Assembly: GCA_028291645.1 (NCBI GenBank)
Contig: JAQGNU010000089.1
Location: forward strand, 24,740-88,739
DNA: 64,000 bases
Direction: 5' to 3'
Origin: Nevskia sp.
GTDB taxonomy: Bacteria; Pseudomonadota; Gammaproteobacteria; Nevskiales; Nevskiaceae
In this document: positions 56,155 through 64,000 of the stretch, in pieces
Position numbering within the stretch: the first letter of the stretch is position 1
How the letters are laid out: the number at the start of each line of letters is the position of its first letter
Program-made: the position numbers and the translations under genes
Notes under the pieces: model-generated
The model's input: only the letters and a program-made list of their open reading frames with translations
Databases searched by the model: none
Told to the model about the DNA's origin: nothing

Positions 56155-56784
56155 TCAGATTTTTCCCTGGTGCTTCAAGCGGCTCAGGGTTTCGGCCGAC
56201 ATGTTGAGATAGGACGCCAGTTCTTTCTTAGGGATGTGATCGGCCAACTCGGCATGCTTGCGCAGGAAGCGATGCACGCGGCCGGGCGCATCGAGCAGAT
56301 GCAGCGTGATGGTGTGCGCCATGATGTCGCTCATGATGCGGGTCACCTCGAACTCGAAGCTCTGCTTCAGTGGCAGGTGTTTGCCGATGAAGTTGACCCA
56401 GTCCGGCAGCGGCATCTTGACGACGCGCGCCTTGGTCACGCTGACGATGCTGTACGGCGTCTGATTCTTCAGGCGCCAGGCGGCGTAGCTGGTCTCGATG
56501 TCGCGCTCGCCGGCGAAACGCAGAATCATTTCCTTGGCTTCGGGACTCGTCACCACGCGTTTCAGGATGCCGTCGAGGATGAAGTACTGCTCCATCTCGT
56601 AGACGCCCTGATGCAGCAGAAGGTCACCCTTGTTGCAGTCGACCACCACCAGCTGCGGCGCCAGTTCGGCCGTTTCCGCTTCGCTCATTTCCTTGAGGAT
56701 GACGTTCTGCCGCAGCTGACGAAAGATGGAATTCTTGTCTGAATGATCCTGCACCCTCTCAATGTGCTTATCTAACTGCGTCAT
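56155..56784 (-). CDS. CRP/FNR-family transcriptional regulator; start uncertain, ORF track start is 56961
   Basis: Cyclic-nucleotide-binding fold (VVVDCNKGDLLLHQGVYEMEQYFILDGILKRVV) and HTH IPKKELASYLNMSAETLSRLKHQGKI. Confidence 0.88.
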   Translation of the reverse strand: MTQLDKHIERVQDHSDKNSIFRQLRQNVILKEMSEAETAELAPQLVVVDCNKGDLLLHQGVYEMEQYFILDGILKRVVTSPEAKEMILRFAGERDIETSYAAWRLKNQTPYSIVSVTKARVVKMPLPDWVNFIGKHLPLKQSFEFEVTRIMSDIMAHTITLHLLDAPGRVHRFLRKHAELADHIPKKELASYLNMSAETLSRLKHQGKI

Positions 56785-57006
56785 GGGTGTTCGCGCACGG
56801 CTCTGAACGGAGACCGCAAGCATGCGTCGAACATCGACCATGGTCAATTTCGACTGCACGCCGGCCGACGGCTGCGCCATTTGCTGGCTCATGGGTTCGC
56901 AGGGCCTTCGCAGCGGGCTTGGCCGGCGCCAAACGGGCACCGGCCGCTGCCGTGCGGGCATGCGGCTGCGGAGTCCATCGCCATGGCCCTTGTCACCGGG
57001 TTCGCG

Positions 57007-58089
57007 TCACGAGGTCTGCGGGACTTCCGTCGCCGCACCGGCGGCGCGGGCGGCTGCCGCGGAATGTGGCGCTACGCCGGCGGTGCCGAGCGTGCGTTCC
57101 TGTTGCAGCCGCTCGTCGGCGATGCCCTTGGCCAGCAGCTTGGTCAGCGCGAAAACCGTGTCGATGTGCGGCGTTGGTGTCTTGGTGAGGCGTCCCAGTT
57201 CGGCGACCGAACCCACCAGCGCGTCGATTTCCGGGTCGCGCTGCGCCTCGATGTCCTGCAGCATGGAGGTCTTGTGCTTGCCGACCTTCTCGGCGCCGGC
57301 GATACGCTTTTCCAGCGACACACGGAACGTAATGCCCAGCTTGTTGGCGATGCTCTGCGCCTCGGTCATCATCGCCGCGGCCAGTGCGCGCGTCAGCGGG
57401 TACTGGCAGATGTCGACCAAGGTCGCGCGCGCCAGCGCACTGATCGGATTGAACGTGAGATTGCCCCACAGCTTCAGCCAGATTTCGGCGCGGATATCGT
57501 CGAGCACCGGCGACTTGAATCCAGCCTTGGTAAAACAGTCGGCAACGCGTTTGACTCGCGCGCTGTTCGAGCCATCCAACTCGCCGACCGGGAAGCGGTC
57601 ACCTTCGATGTGCTGCACCACGCCCGGCTTGAGCAGTTCGGACGCCGGGTAGACCACGCAACCGATCACGCGCTCGGCCGGGATTTTCTCGCTGATCACG
57701 CCGGTCGGGTCGACCGACTCGACGTGACTGCCGGCCAGTGCGCCACCGTGTTTGTGGAAGTACCAGTACGGAATACCGTTCTGCATGGTGACGACCATCG
57801 TGTCCGGCCCGAACAGCTTCGGCACGTCGTTCGCGACCGTCACCACCTGGTGTGCCTTCATCGCGAGGATCACCAGATCCTGCGGACCGGCAGCCGCATA
57901 ATCGTTGGTCGCCTTGACGTCGCCGGCGACCAGCGTCGTCCCGTCGTGCAGAATCAGCTTCATGCCATTCTGGCGGATCGCAGCCAGGTTGGCACCGCGC
58001 ACCATGAACGTCACGTCCTCGCCCGCGAGGGCCAGTTTCGCGCCGACGTACCCGCCGATGGCGCCGGCGCCGATAATTGCGATCTTCAT
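57007..58089 (-). CDS. Ketopantoate reductase-family protein; putative oxalyl-CoA reductase (PanE2-like)
   Basis: MKIAIIGAGAIGGYVGAKLALAGEDVTFMVRG; family PanE/ApbA; location in the oxalate cluster suggests the PanE2 role. Confidence 0.8.
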   Translation of the reverse strand: MKIAIIGAGAIGGYVGAKLALAGEDVTFMVRGANLAAIRQNGMKLILHDGTTLVAGDVKATNDYAAAGPQDLVILAMKAHQVVTVANDVPKLFGPDTMVVTMQNGIPYWYFHKHGGALAGSHVESVDPTGVISEKIPAERVIGCVVYPASELLKPGVVQHIEGDRFPVGELDGSNSARVKRVADCFTKAGFKSPVLDDIRAEIWLKLWGNLTFNPISALARATLVDICQYPLTRALAAAMMTEAQSIANKLGITFRVSLEKRIAGAEKVGKHKTSMLQDIEAQRDPEIDALVGSVAELGRLTKTPTPHIDTVFALTKLLAKGIADERLQQERTLGTAGVAPHSAAAARAAGAATEVPQTS

Positions 58090-58276
58090 CGATGGTTTCT
58101 ACCGTGAAAGCGATTGCAAGGCCTGGTCAGGCCAAGGAACCTGGAGCCGCTGCGCGTCGCCAAAATTGGTGTCATGCCTAATTATCCTGCGCTGATGGCC
58201 GATTTCTACGGCTGCGGCACCTGGCCTTTATTCCTCCTCGGCGGCAGGACTCATGAGCCCTGCTGCGATGGCGCAA

Positions 58277-58319
58277 AGTATGGCGCTGCACTCCGGCGAG
58301 GTTCCTTGACCGGCGTCAA
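58277..58319 (-). promoter_or_regulatory. CRP/FNR-type box TTGACCGGCGTCAA (58306-58319, plus strand) with minus-strand -10-like CATACT (58282-58277), upstream of the PanE2-like gene
   Basis: TTGAC-N4-GTCAA; minus-strand hexamer begins 24 nt after the palindrome. Confidence 0.6.
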
Positions 58320-58414
58320 GAATCCGGAAAGTCTCTGATTCCGAGGTAAGCGGCAGGTTTGCGGCGACCATCGAAGTCACAGGCTCTGGCCGATTGGTTT
58401 GGGGCTTCCGACAA

Positions 58415-58456
58415 TTGACCGCGGTCAAGGCCCGACCGTCGGCGTGTATATAGAAT
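58415..58456 (+). promoter_or_regulatory. CRP/FNR-type box TTGACCGCGGTCAA (58415-58428) plus -10-like TAGAAT (58451-58456), upstream of the P-loop gene
   Basis: Perfect palindrome; hexamer begins 23 nt after it. Confidence 0.7.
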
Positions 58457-58588
58457 CGCTTGCAAGCCGGGTGCCAGCAGCAGTGCGGAAATCCGGCAAC
58501 GATGTCCTGCACGATCGCCAGATGCTACGGAAAAAGAAGCATCGCAGCTGACGTGCACGCGCAGTATATCGTCCGTTGAACCTCGCGA

Positions 58589-60460
58589 GTGAGGGCCCAT
58601 GTCGAAAGCGCCTACGAGTACGTGCACGGTAGTTCAGTCATGAATCTCGCCGCCGCGCGCGACGATGACGCGCTGGGCCCCTGGAATCCAGGCATCAGTT
58701 CGAACATCCCGCGCCGCCTGCTGCCGCGGTCGACGATTTTCCGTGCGGACAACGTCTTCACCAGTGTCGAGCGCGCGGTGGAGTTGCGCGATCTCACCGG
58801 CCTCGAGTTCAGCGAACTCGTCGTATTCCGTCCGCAGCGGCTGGTACTGCACGAAGTTCTGATCCGCGTCACCGGCGATCTTTCGGTGCCGGACGGATCC
58901 AGATACGAAGATCTCGGCATCAATTTCCGGCGCATGGTGCGCGTGATTCTCGCGCAGTACGTCGATCCCCGCATGGGCGAGATCGTCGACGCCTACGCGC
59001 AAATGCGGCAGCAGCTTGCGGCAGTCGTCGAAGCGGAACTGGTCAAGGCGATGTCACCGCCGCCGGAGCCAGCGGCATCGAGCAGCGCAAGCGTCTTCCG
59101 ATTGCCCTGGCTGCGCCGGCGCAGCCAGGCCACGCCGCGTACCGACGATGCCTCGCTATTTTCGCTGCCGCGCGCCGCCGACGCATGGGAAGCGCGCGCA
59201 AATACTGAAAGCGATGCGCTGACGCAAGCGGCGTTGCGCGCGCTGGCCCGGGTCGCGCAGGCGCTTTATCAAAGGAGCGGTCATTCCTGGGCTTCACAGC
59301 AACTGCTGGCCGCGATCGCGATCGATCTCGCCAGCAACAGCTACTGCAGCCGCGCGATCGGCCGTCTGATCGAGCCCTGCATGCGCGCGGCCGCCGCCGC
59401 CGAGGGTTATCGGTTCCTGCCCTCGCAGCAGTGTCCGATCGTGATCAACACCAAAGGCCCTTCCGCGTCCGGCAAGAGCACCCTGCGTCCGCTGCAGCGC
59501 ATGTTCACCGGCAAGATCGGCGTGCGCTGGGATGAATTCGCGCTGATCAGCCCGGACATCTGGCGCAAGCAGTTGCTCGACTACGCTTCGCTCGGCGCCG
59601 ATCATCGCTATGGATCGATGTTGACCAGCGAGGAGATCACTCTCATCGATCAGAAGCTCGACTACTACGTGGCGCGCGCGGCGGAGCAGGGGCGCATTCC
59701 GCATCTGCTGATCGACCGTTTCCGCTTCGGCAGCTTCGCCACCGAATCGGAGAATGCGCTGAGCAATCTGCTGAGTCGCTTCGGCCAGAAGATTTACTTC
59801 TGCTTCATGATCACGCCGCCGCAGGACATCGTCGAGCGCGCCTGGAAGCGTGGTCTCCAGTACGGCCGCTACAAGGCGGTCGACGATCTGCTCGCACACA
59901 GCGTCGAGGCCTACTCCGGCATGCCGCGCTTGTTCCTGGCATGGGCGCAGCGGCTCGACAAGCTGGTGCACTACGAATTTCTCGACAACAGCGTGCCGCT
60001 CGGGCATCGGCCCAAAACCGTTGCCTTCGGCAGCAACGGCACGATGGTCGTACTCGACGTCAACAAGATGCTCGACGTCGGGCGTTTCCGTAGCGTCAAT
60101 ATCAATGCAACCGCGCCGTCGCAGCTGTACGAAAATGCCGATGCCGTGCGCGATGCGCTGGCCGGCTACGCCGACTTTCTGTTGCAGTGCGTGCGACGCC
60201 TGCGCGAAGTCGTCTTCGCCGACCAGGCCAGCGGCCGCATCTACTTGCACGTTATTGCGGGACGCGCAGTATGGGCCGATCCGGCGGCGCTGAGCGTGGC
60301 GCTGCTGGATATCGACACCGCTGCCGGCATACGCGCCATCGCGCCTGGCATTGACCAAGTAGCGCATCCGATGGCGAACCCGCCGCGCTACGTGAAGGAC
60401 CTGCCGGGGCACGATCAGGCCAGTACGCTGGGTGACTGGAATGCCTCTACATTGCAGTAA
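58589..60460 (+). CDS. P-loop (zeta-toxin/kinase-like) protein of unknown function in the oxalate cluster
   Basis: 623 aa; Walker A-like INTKGPSASGKSTLRP; DEFALISPDIWRKQLLDY; alternative ATG start at 58640. Confidence 0.7.
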   Translation: MRAHVESAYEYVHGSSVMNLAAARDDDALGPWNPGISSNIPRRLLPRSTIFRADNVFTSVERAVELRDLTGLEFSELVVFRPQRLVLHEVLIRVTGDLSVPDGSRYEDLGINFRRMVRVILAQYVDPRMGEIVDAYAQMRQQLAAVVEAELVKAMSPPPEPAASSSASVFRLPWLRRRSQATPRTDDASLFSLPRAADAWEARANTESDALTQAALRALARVAQALYQRSGHSWASQQLLAAIAIDLASNSYCSRAIGRLIEPCMRAAAAAEGYRFLPSQQCPIVINTKGPSASGKSTLRPLQRMFTGKIGVRWDEFALISPDIWRKQLLDYASLGADHRYGSMLTSEEITLIDQKLDYYVARAAEQGRIPHLLIDRFRFGSFATESENALSNLLSRFGQKIYFCFMITPPQDIVERAWKRGLQYGRYKAVDDLLAHSVEAYSGMPRLFLAWAQRLDKLVHYEFLDNSVPLGHRPKTVAFGSNGTMVVLDVNKMLDVGRFRSVNINATAPSQLYENADAVRDALAGYADFLLQCVRRLREVVFADQASGRIYLHVIAGRAVWADPAALSVALLDIDTAAGIRAIAPGIDQVAHPMANPPRYVKDLPGHDQASTLGDWNASTLQ

Positions 60461-60524
60461 ATACAGGATGAACGGCCGTATGCGCGCACGGCGATGCAGA
60501 GCGCCGCATCAAATTCTCGAATTC

Positions 60525-60566
60525 TTAACCGCGGTCAAGGAGAACGGCAAAACGTTCTTGCAGAAT
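60525..60566 (+). promoter_or_regulatory. CRP/FNR-type box TTAACCGCGGTCAA (60525-60538) plus -10-like CAGAAT (60561-60566), upstream of oxlT
   Basis: One mismatch in the left arm; hexamer begins 23 nt after the palindrome. Confidence 0.6.
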
Positions 60567-60787
60567 CGGAGCAAGGCACATCGTCATGCTTGAGTGGAAC
60601 GGTGATGTCCTATAGCTGTAGACAAGAGTCATGAGCTTGATGGTACGGGGCTCACCTGGGAGGAGGTTTGCTGTCGAGACCACACGCAAGGATCACCGAT
60701 CGGCTGATCCGCGCAAACGAACGAAGCATTTGAATCCTGACAAAGCGATATGAGCCTTCTTAGAAGGCCGACGGAGCGAGACAGATC

Positions 60788-62125
60788 ATGAGCAATGTGA
60801 ATGAAGTCCAGTCGGACGAGGTGCGGTATACGGGGGTTACAAAAAATCGTTGGCTGCAACTGCTGTTCGGCGTCATCTGTATGGGCTTGGTTGCAAACCT
60901 ACAGTATGCGTGGACGCTGTTCGTCAGCCCGATCGAAGCAAAGAATCATTGGGGCCTGCCTGCAATTCAATTGTCGTTTTCAATTTTCGTGCTGGTGGAA
61001 ACCTGGTTGGTTCCGGTTGAAGGCTGGCTGGTCGACAAGCTCGGGCCGCGCCCGGTCATCGCGATCGGCGCCATCTTCGCCGGCATAGGCTGGGTGCTGA
61101 ATTCCTATGCCGCGTCCTTGACCGCGCTGTACGTAGCCGCAGTCATTTCTGGAATCGGCGCAGGTTGTGTTTACGGTACTTGTGTCGGCAATGCGCTGAA
61201 GTGGTTTCCGGATCGTCGCGGTCTTGCTGCAGGACTCACCGCTGCAGGCTTCGGTGCCGGTGCAGCGCTCACCGTGATTCCCATTGCCAATACGATTCAG
61301 AGCTCGGGCTATGAGAGCGCCTTCCTCTACTTCGGCATCATCCAGGGCGTCGCCATTTTCGTTCTGGCAATGTTCATGGTGCGGCCGCAGGCACCGAAAT
61401 TCATGCCGGTCAAGCGCACCATCGTCATGACCAAGGTCGACTACACCACCGGGCAAATGCTGAAGACGCCGGTGTTCTGGCTGATCTACGCATTGTTCGT
61501 GGCAGTGGCTGCGGGCGGATTGATGGCGACGGCGCAAATCGGTCCGATCGCCAAGGACTACGGCTTCGCCAAGCTGCCGATCACGATGCTGGGCTTCACC
61601 TTGCCGCTGCTGACGATGACGCTGTCGATCGACAATCTCTGCAACGGCTTTACGCGTCCACTGTGCGGGTTCATTTCCGACCGCATCGGCCGCGAGAACA
61701 CCATGTGCTTCGTGTTCGTCGGCGAAGGCTTGGCGATGCTCGGCCTGATGTACTTCGGGCACAACCCGTATGCGTTCATGACCTTTGCCGCGCTCGTATT
61801 CCTGTTCTGGGGTGAGATCTTCTCGATCTTCCCGGCGACCTGTGCGGATACCTTCGGCACCAAGTATGCGGCTGGCAACGCCGGTACTTTGTATACCGCG
61901 AAAGGTACGGCCTCGCTGCTGGTCCCGCTGGCGTCGGTGCTCTCGGCCGGCGGCAACTGGGATCGTGTGTTCATGGCCGCGGCTGCCATCACCATCGCCG
62001 CGGGCATCGCCGCCAAGTTCCTGCTGGCGCCGATACGCCGGCGCTCGATTGAAGGCTCTGCCGCGATGGCGGCCAAGCGCTTCAAGGTTCCGGGAAACGT
62101 CGGCACGGTTAAAGACGTCAGCTGA
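60788..62125 (+). CDS. oxlT: MFS transporter, oxalate/formate antiporter family
   Basis: WLQLLFGVICMGLVANLQYAWTLFVSPIEAKNHWGLPAIQLSFSIFVLVETWLVPVEGWLVDKLGPRP, OxlT-like; cluster context. Confidence 0.9.
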   Translation: MSNVNEVQSDEVRYTGVTKNRWLQLLFGVICMGLVANLQYAWTLFVSPIEAKNHWGLPAIQLSFSIFVLVETWLVPVEGWLVDKLGPRPVIAIGAIFAGIGWVLNSYAASLTALYVAAVISGIGAGCVYGTCVGNALKWFPDRRGLAAGLTAAGFGAGAALTVIPIANTIQSSGYESAFLYFGIIQGVAIFVLAMFMVRPQAPKFMPVKRTIVMTKVDYTTGQMLKTPVFWLIYALFVAVAAGGLMATAQIGPIAKDYGFAKLPITMLGFTLPLLTMTLSIDNLCNGFTRPLCGFISDRIGRENTMCFVFVGEGLAMLGLMYFGHNPYAFMTFAALVFLFWGEIFSIFPATCADTFGTKYAAGNAGTLYTAKGTASLLVPLASVLSAGGNWDRVFMAAAAITIAAGIAAKFLLAPIRRRSIEGSAAMAAKRFKVPGNVGTVKDVS

Positions 62126-62150
62126 GCCTCAGCTAAAAGCCTGTATGCCC

Positions 62151-62180
62151 CACGGGATGCGCATCCACGCGCATCTCGTG
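62151..62180 (+). terminator. Candidate oxlT terminator hairpin
   Basis: CACGGGATGCGC-N6-GCGCATCTCGTG, 12-bp stem with one wobble. Confidence 0.5.
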
Positions 62181-62425
62181 CGGTTTGTTGTCGCTGACAT
62201 CCGTGCGTCGCGGGCAGGCGCACGGGACACGCAGGCGTGATCGATGTCGATGGCAAAAGTGCGGCGCAGGAAAAGCCGGCGCTGATGGAACATTGCGCAA
62301 TTGGAATCGCGCGCACTCCGGACGCCGCTGCAGTCGGTGCTACAAAATCGCTGCTGGGCTGCAAGTGGGTCATACGCCCAGCCATATAAGGGTCTCCTGC
62401 CCGAGCAGGGGCAGGGGGAAAGAGA

Positions 62426-63502
62426 ATGCAGCGCGCCGGGTTCAAGTTCGGAATATTCGAACGGCTGTCAGCTGTTTTGGTGGCGGTGACGCTGCTACCG
62501 CTGTTGATCATCGGCGCTCTGGCGCACAGCTACATCAAGCATCGCGAAGAAAAAAACGCCGACGAAAAATTGCAGCTGATTTCGGCCCAGCTCACCGGCC
62601 AGGTCGACGACTGGACGCGCCTGAACCTCGATCTACAGAGAACCGTATCGAAGCTGCCGGAGATGCGCAGTCCCGGCTCTGCGCAGGGCGCCGCAAGCCT
62701 GAGCATCCTGGTGTCGGCGGAGCCGTGGATCTCGAATGCGCATGTGCTGGATCTGGCCGGCAACGATCTGGTGCGCAGCGACGGCAAGCCTCTGCAGCGC
62801 TTCGCCGATCGCCGCTATTTCCGCGAGGTGCTGTCCGGCGCCCCGTATGGTGCGGAAGTCATCTTCAGCCGCACGCTGCACAAGCCGGCGCTGAGCATGG
62901 CGGTGCCGCTGCTCGACGATGCGCGGAACACGGTGGCGGTGCTGGCGGTCGCATCCGAGCTCGATTCGATTGCGAAGTCGGTCGAGAACCTGCGTTTCGG
63001 CGCAACCGGTTTCGCCTTCCTGATGCAGGGCGATGGCACGCTCATCGCCAGTCCGCGTGTGAAAATCGGCGAGGAACTGCCCGATTTCAGTCACCATCCC
63101 GCCTACCGCGCCTACAAGGCCGGCCAGCCGAATCCCATCTCCTACACCGATAACGGCCGCGCCATCATCGCCCACGTGGCGCAGACCGAGGCCGGCTGGA
63201 TCAACGTCGTGCAGGAGGATTTCGACGAGAGCCGCGCCGCGGTGAGGCAGGCCGACCGGCTCGTGCTGCTGATGCTGCTTCCCGCCGCGGTGCTGGCGCT
63301 GGCCGCGGCTTTTCTGCTGTCCCGCAACTTCACCGCGCCGATTCGCAGCCTCACCGCAGTTGCCGATCAGATCAGCCTGGGGGAACTCGAGCATGACATC
63401 GTGCAGATCCGCCGGGGCGACGAAATCGGCGATCTGGCACGCGCCATCGAGCGCTTGGCCAAGAGCATGCGGCTCGCCATGGCGCGCCTGCAAAAGCGTT
63501 GA
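62426..63502 (+). CDS. dCache + HAMP sensor protein lacking a recognisable output domain
   Basis: N-terminal TM, periplasmic sensor (DRRYFREVLSGAPYGAEVIFSRTLHKPALSMAVPLLDD), second TM, HAMP; ends after HAMP. Confidence 0.8.
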   Translation: MQRAGFKFGIFERLSAVLVAVTLLPLLIIGALAHSYIKHREEKNADEKLQLISAQLTGQVDDWTRLNLDLQRTVSKLPEMRSPGSAQGAASLSILVSAEPWISNAHVLDLAGNDLVRSDGKPLQRFADRRYFREVLSGAPYGAEVIFSRTLHKPALSMAVPLLDDARNTVAVLAVASELDSIAKSVENLRFGATGFAFLMQGDGTLIASPRVKIGEELPDFSHHPAYRAYKAGQPNPISYTDNGRAIIAHVAQTEAGWINVVQEDFDESRAAVRQADRLVLLMLLPAAVLALAAAFLLSRNFTAPIRSLTAVADQISLGELEHDIVQIRRGDEIGDLARAIERLAKSMRLAMARLQKR

Positions 63503-63537
63503 TGTGCGCCTGAAGCGCTATTCGACCGAGCCCCAAT

Positions 63538-64000
63538 ATGAGCAGTGGCAATCGGCCTCTGATTGAAACCCTGCAGAGGCTCAGCGCGGCGCAAGCCACC
63601 GGCACGCTGTTCCTGAGCCTGCCCGACAAGCGCCAGGCGCGGATCGGACTGCTGCACGGCCAGATCATGCATCTGGCGCTGTTCACGCTGCGTGGTGAGC
63701 TAGTGATCCGCGCGCTCAGCAACCGGCCACCACTGAGCTTCAGCTTCCAACCCGGCGCCGTGCCCGACAGGCAGGGCGGGCTGCCCGAAACCAGCCTCCT
63801 CCTGCAGCAGCTCGCCGCCGGTCACCGCGAGCAGGCTCCTGCAGCGGCCGAGGCTCTGCCACCCCTGCCGCCGACATTGCCCGACAGCGTGTTGCAGGTG
63901 GTGACGCAGGAACTGGCCCGGTTCGTCGGGCCGATGGCGTCGATCCTGGTCGACGAACAGGCGGCGAGCGTCTCGGTCGAAGCCTTGCTGACGAAACTGG
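63538..64000 (+). CDS. DUF4388-like protein, 3'-truncated by the window edge
   Basis: MSSGNRPLIETLQRLSAAQATGTLFLSLPDKRQARIGLLHGQIMHLALFTLRGELVIRAL; frame open to the window end. Confidence 0.6.
   Translation, partial: MSSGNRPLIETLQRLSAAQATGTLFLSLPDKRQARIGLLHGQIMHLALFTLRGELVIRALSNRPPLSFSFQPGAVPDRQGGLPETSLLLQQLAAGHREQAPAAAEALPPLPPTLPDSVLQVVTQELARFVGPMASILVDEQAASVSVEALLTKL

Overview
High-GC proteobacterial chromosomal window. The F-type ATPase genes, rsmG-parA-parB and glmU-glmS look gammaproteobacterial, but taxonomy is a guess. Left half (about 1-26 kb): cell-envelope genes, an accessory two-gene module (AlbA_2/Schlafen-like plus a small protein with an RNKHFAH HEPN-like motif), rsmG-parA-parB, atpIBEFHAGDC, glmU and glmS. 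Middle (26-41 kb): an accessory patch with a SMEK-like gene and gene remnants, a porin flanked by a duplicated metallophosphoesterase 3' end, a large secreted protein, rpoD and a SulP transporter. Right (41-62 kb): a large oxalate/glyoxylate assimilation cluster containing oxc, two frc paralogues, a PAS protein, gcl-hyi-glxR-ttuD-pyk, a PanE2-like putative oxalyl-CoA reductase, a CRP/FNR-family regulator, a P-loop kinase-like protein of unknown function and oxlT. The main finding is a recurring palindrome, TTGAC-N4-GTCAA (one copy has TTAAC in the left arm). It lies upstream of the porin, oxc, gcl, panE2-like, P-loop and oxlT genes. In all six cases a -10-like hexamer starts 23-24 nt after the palindrome. 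That places the palindrome centre near -41.5/-42.5, the class II CRP/FNR activator position. The cluster's CRP/FNR protein has an FNR-like ETLSR recognition helix but no Fe-S cysteine cluster. This suggests an oxalate-responsive CRP/FNR regulon that includes a porin and an uncharacterised P-loop protein. Other finds: an unannotated 50-aa gene with an RBS and a U-run terminator between frc2 and gcl, a 270-bp TIR-bounded Y-shaped element at the stop codon of an SDR gene, and an intergenic palindromic repeat whose right end appears to supply the atpG ribosome-binding site. No tRNA, rRNA or CRISPR array was recognised by eye.
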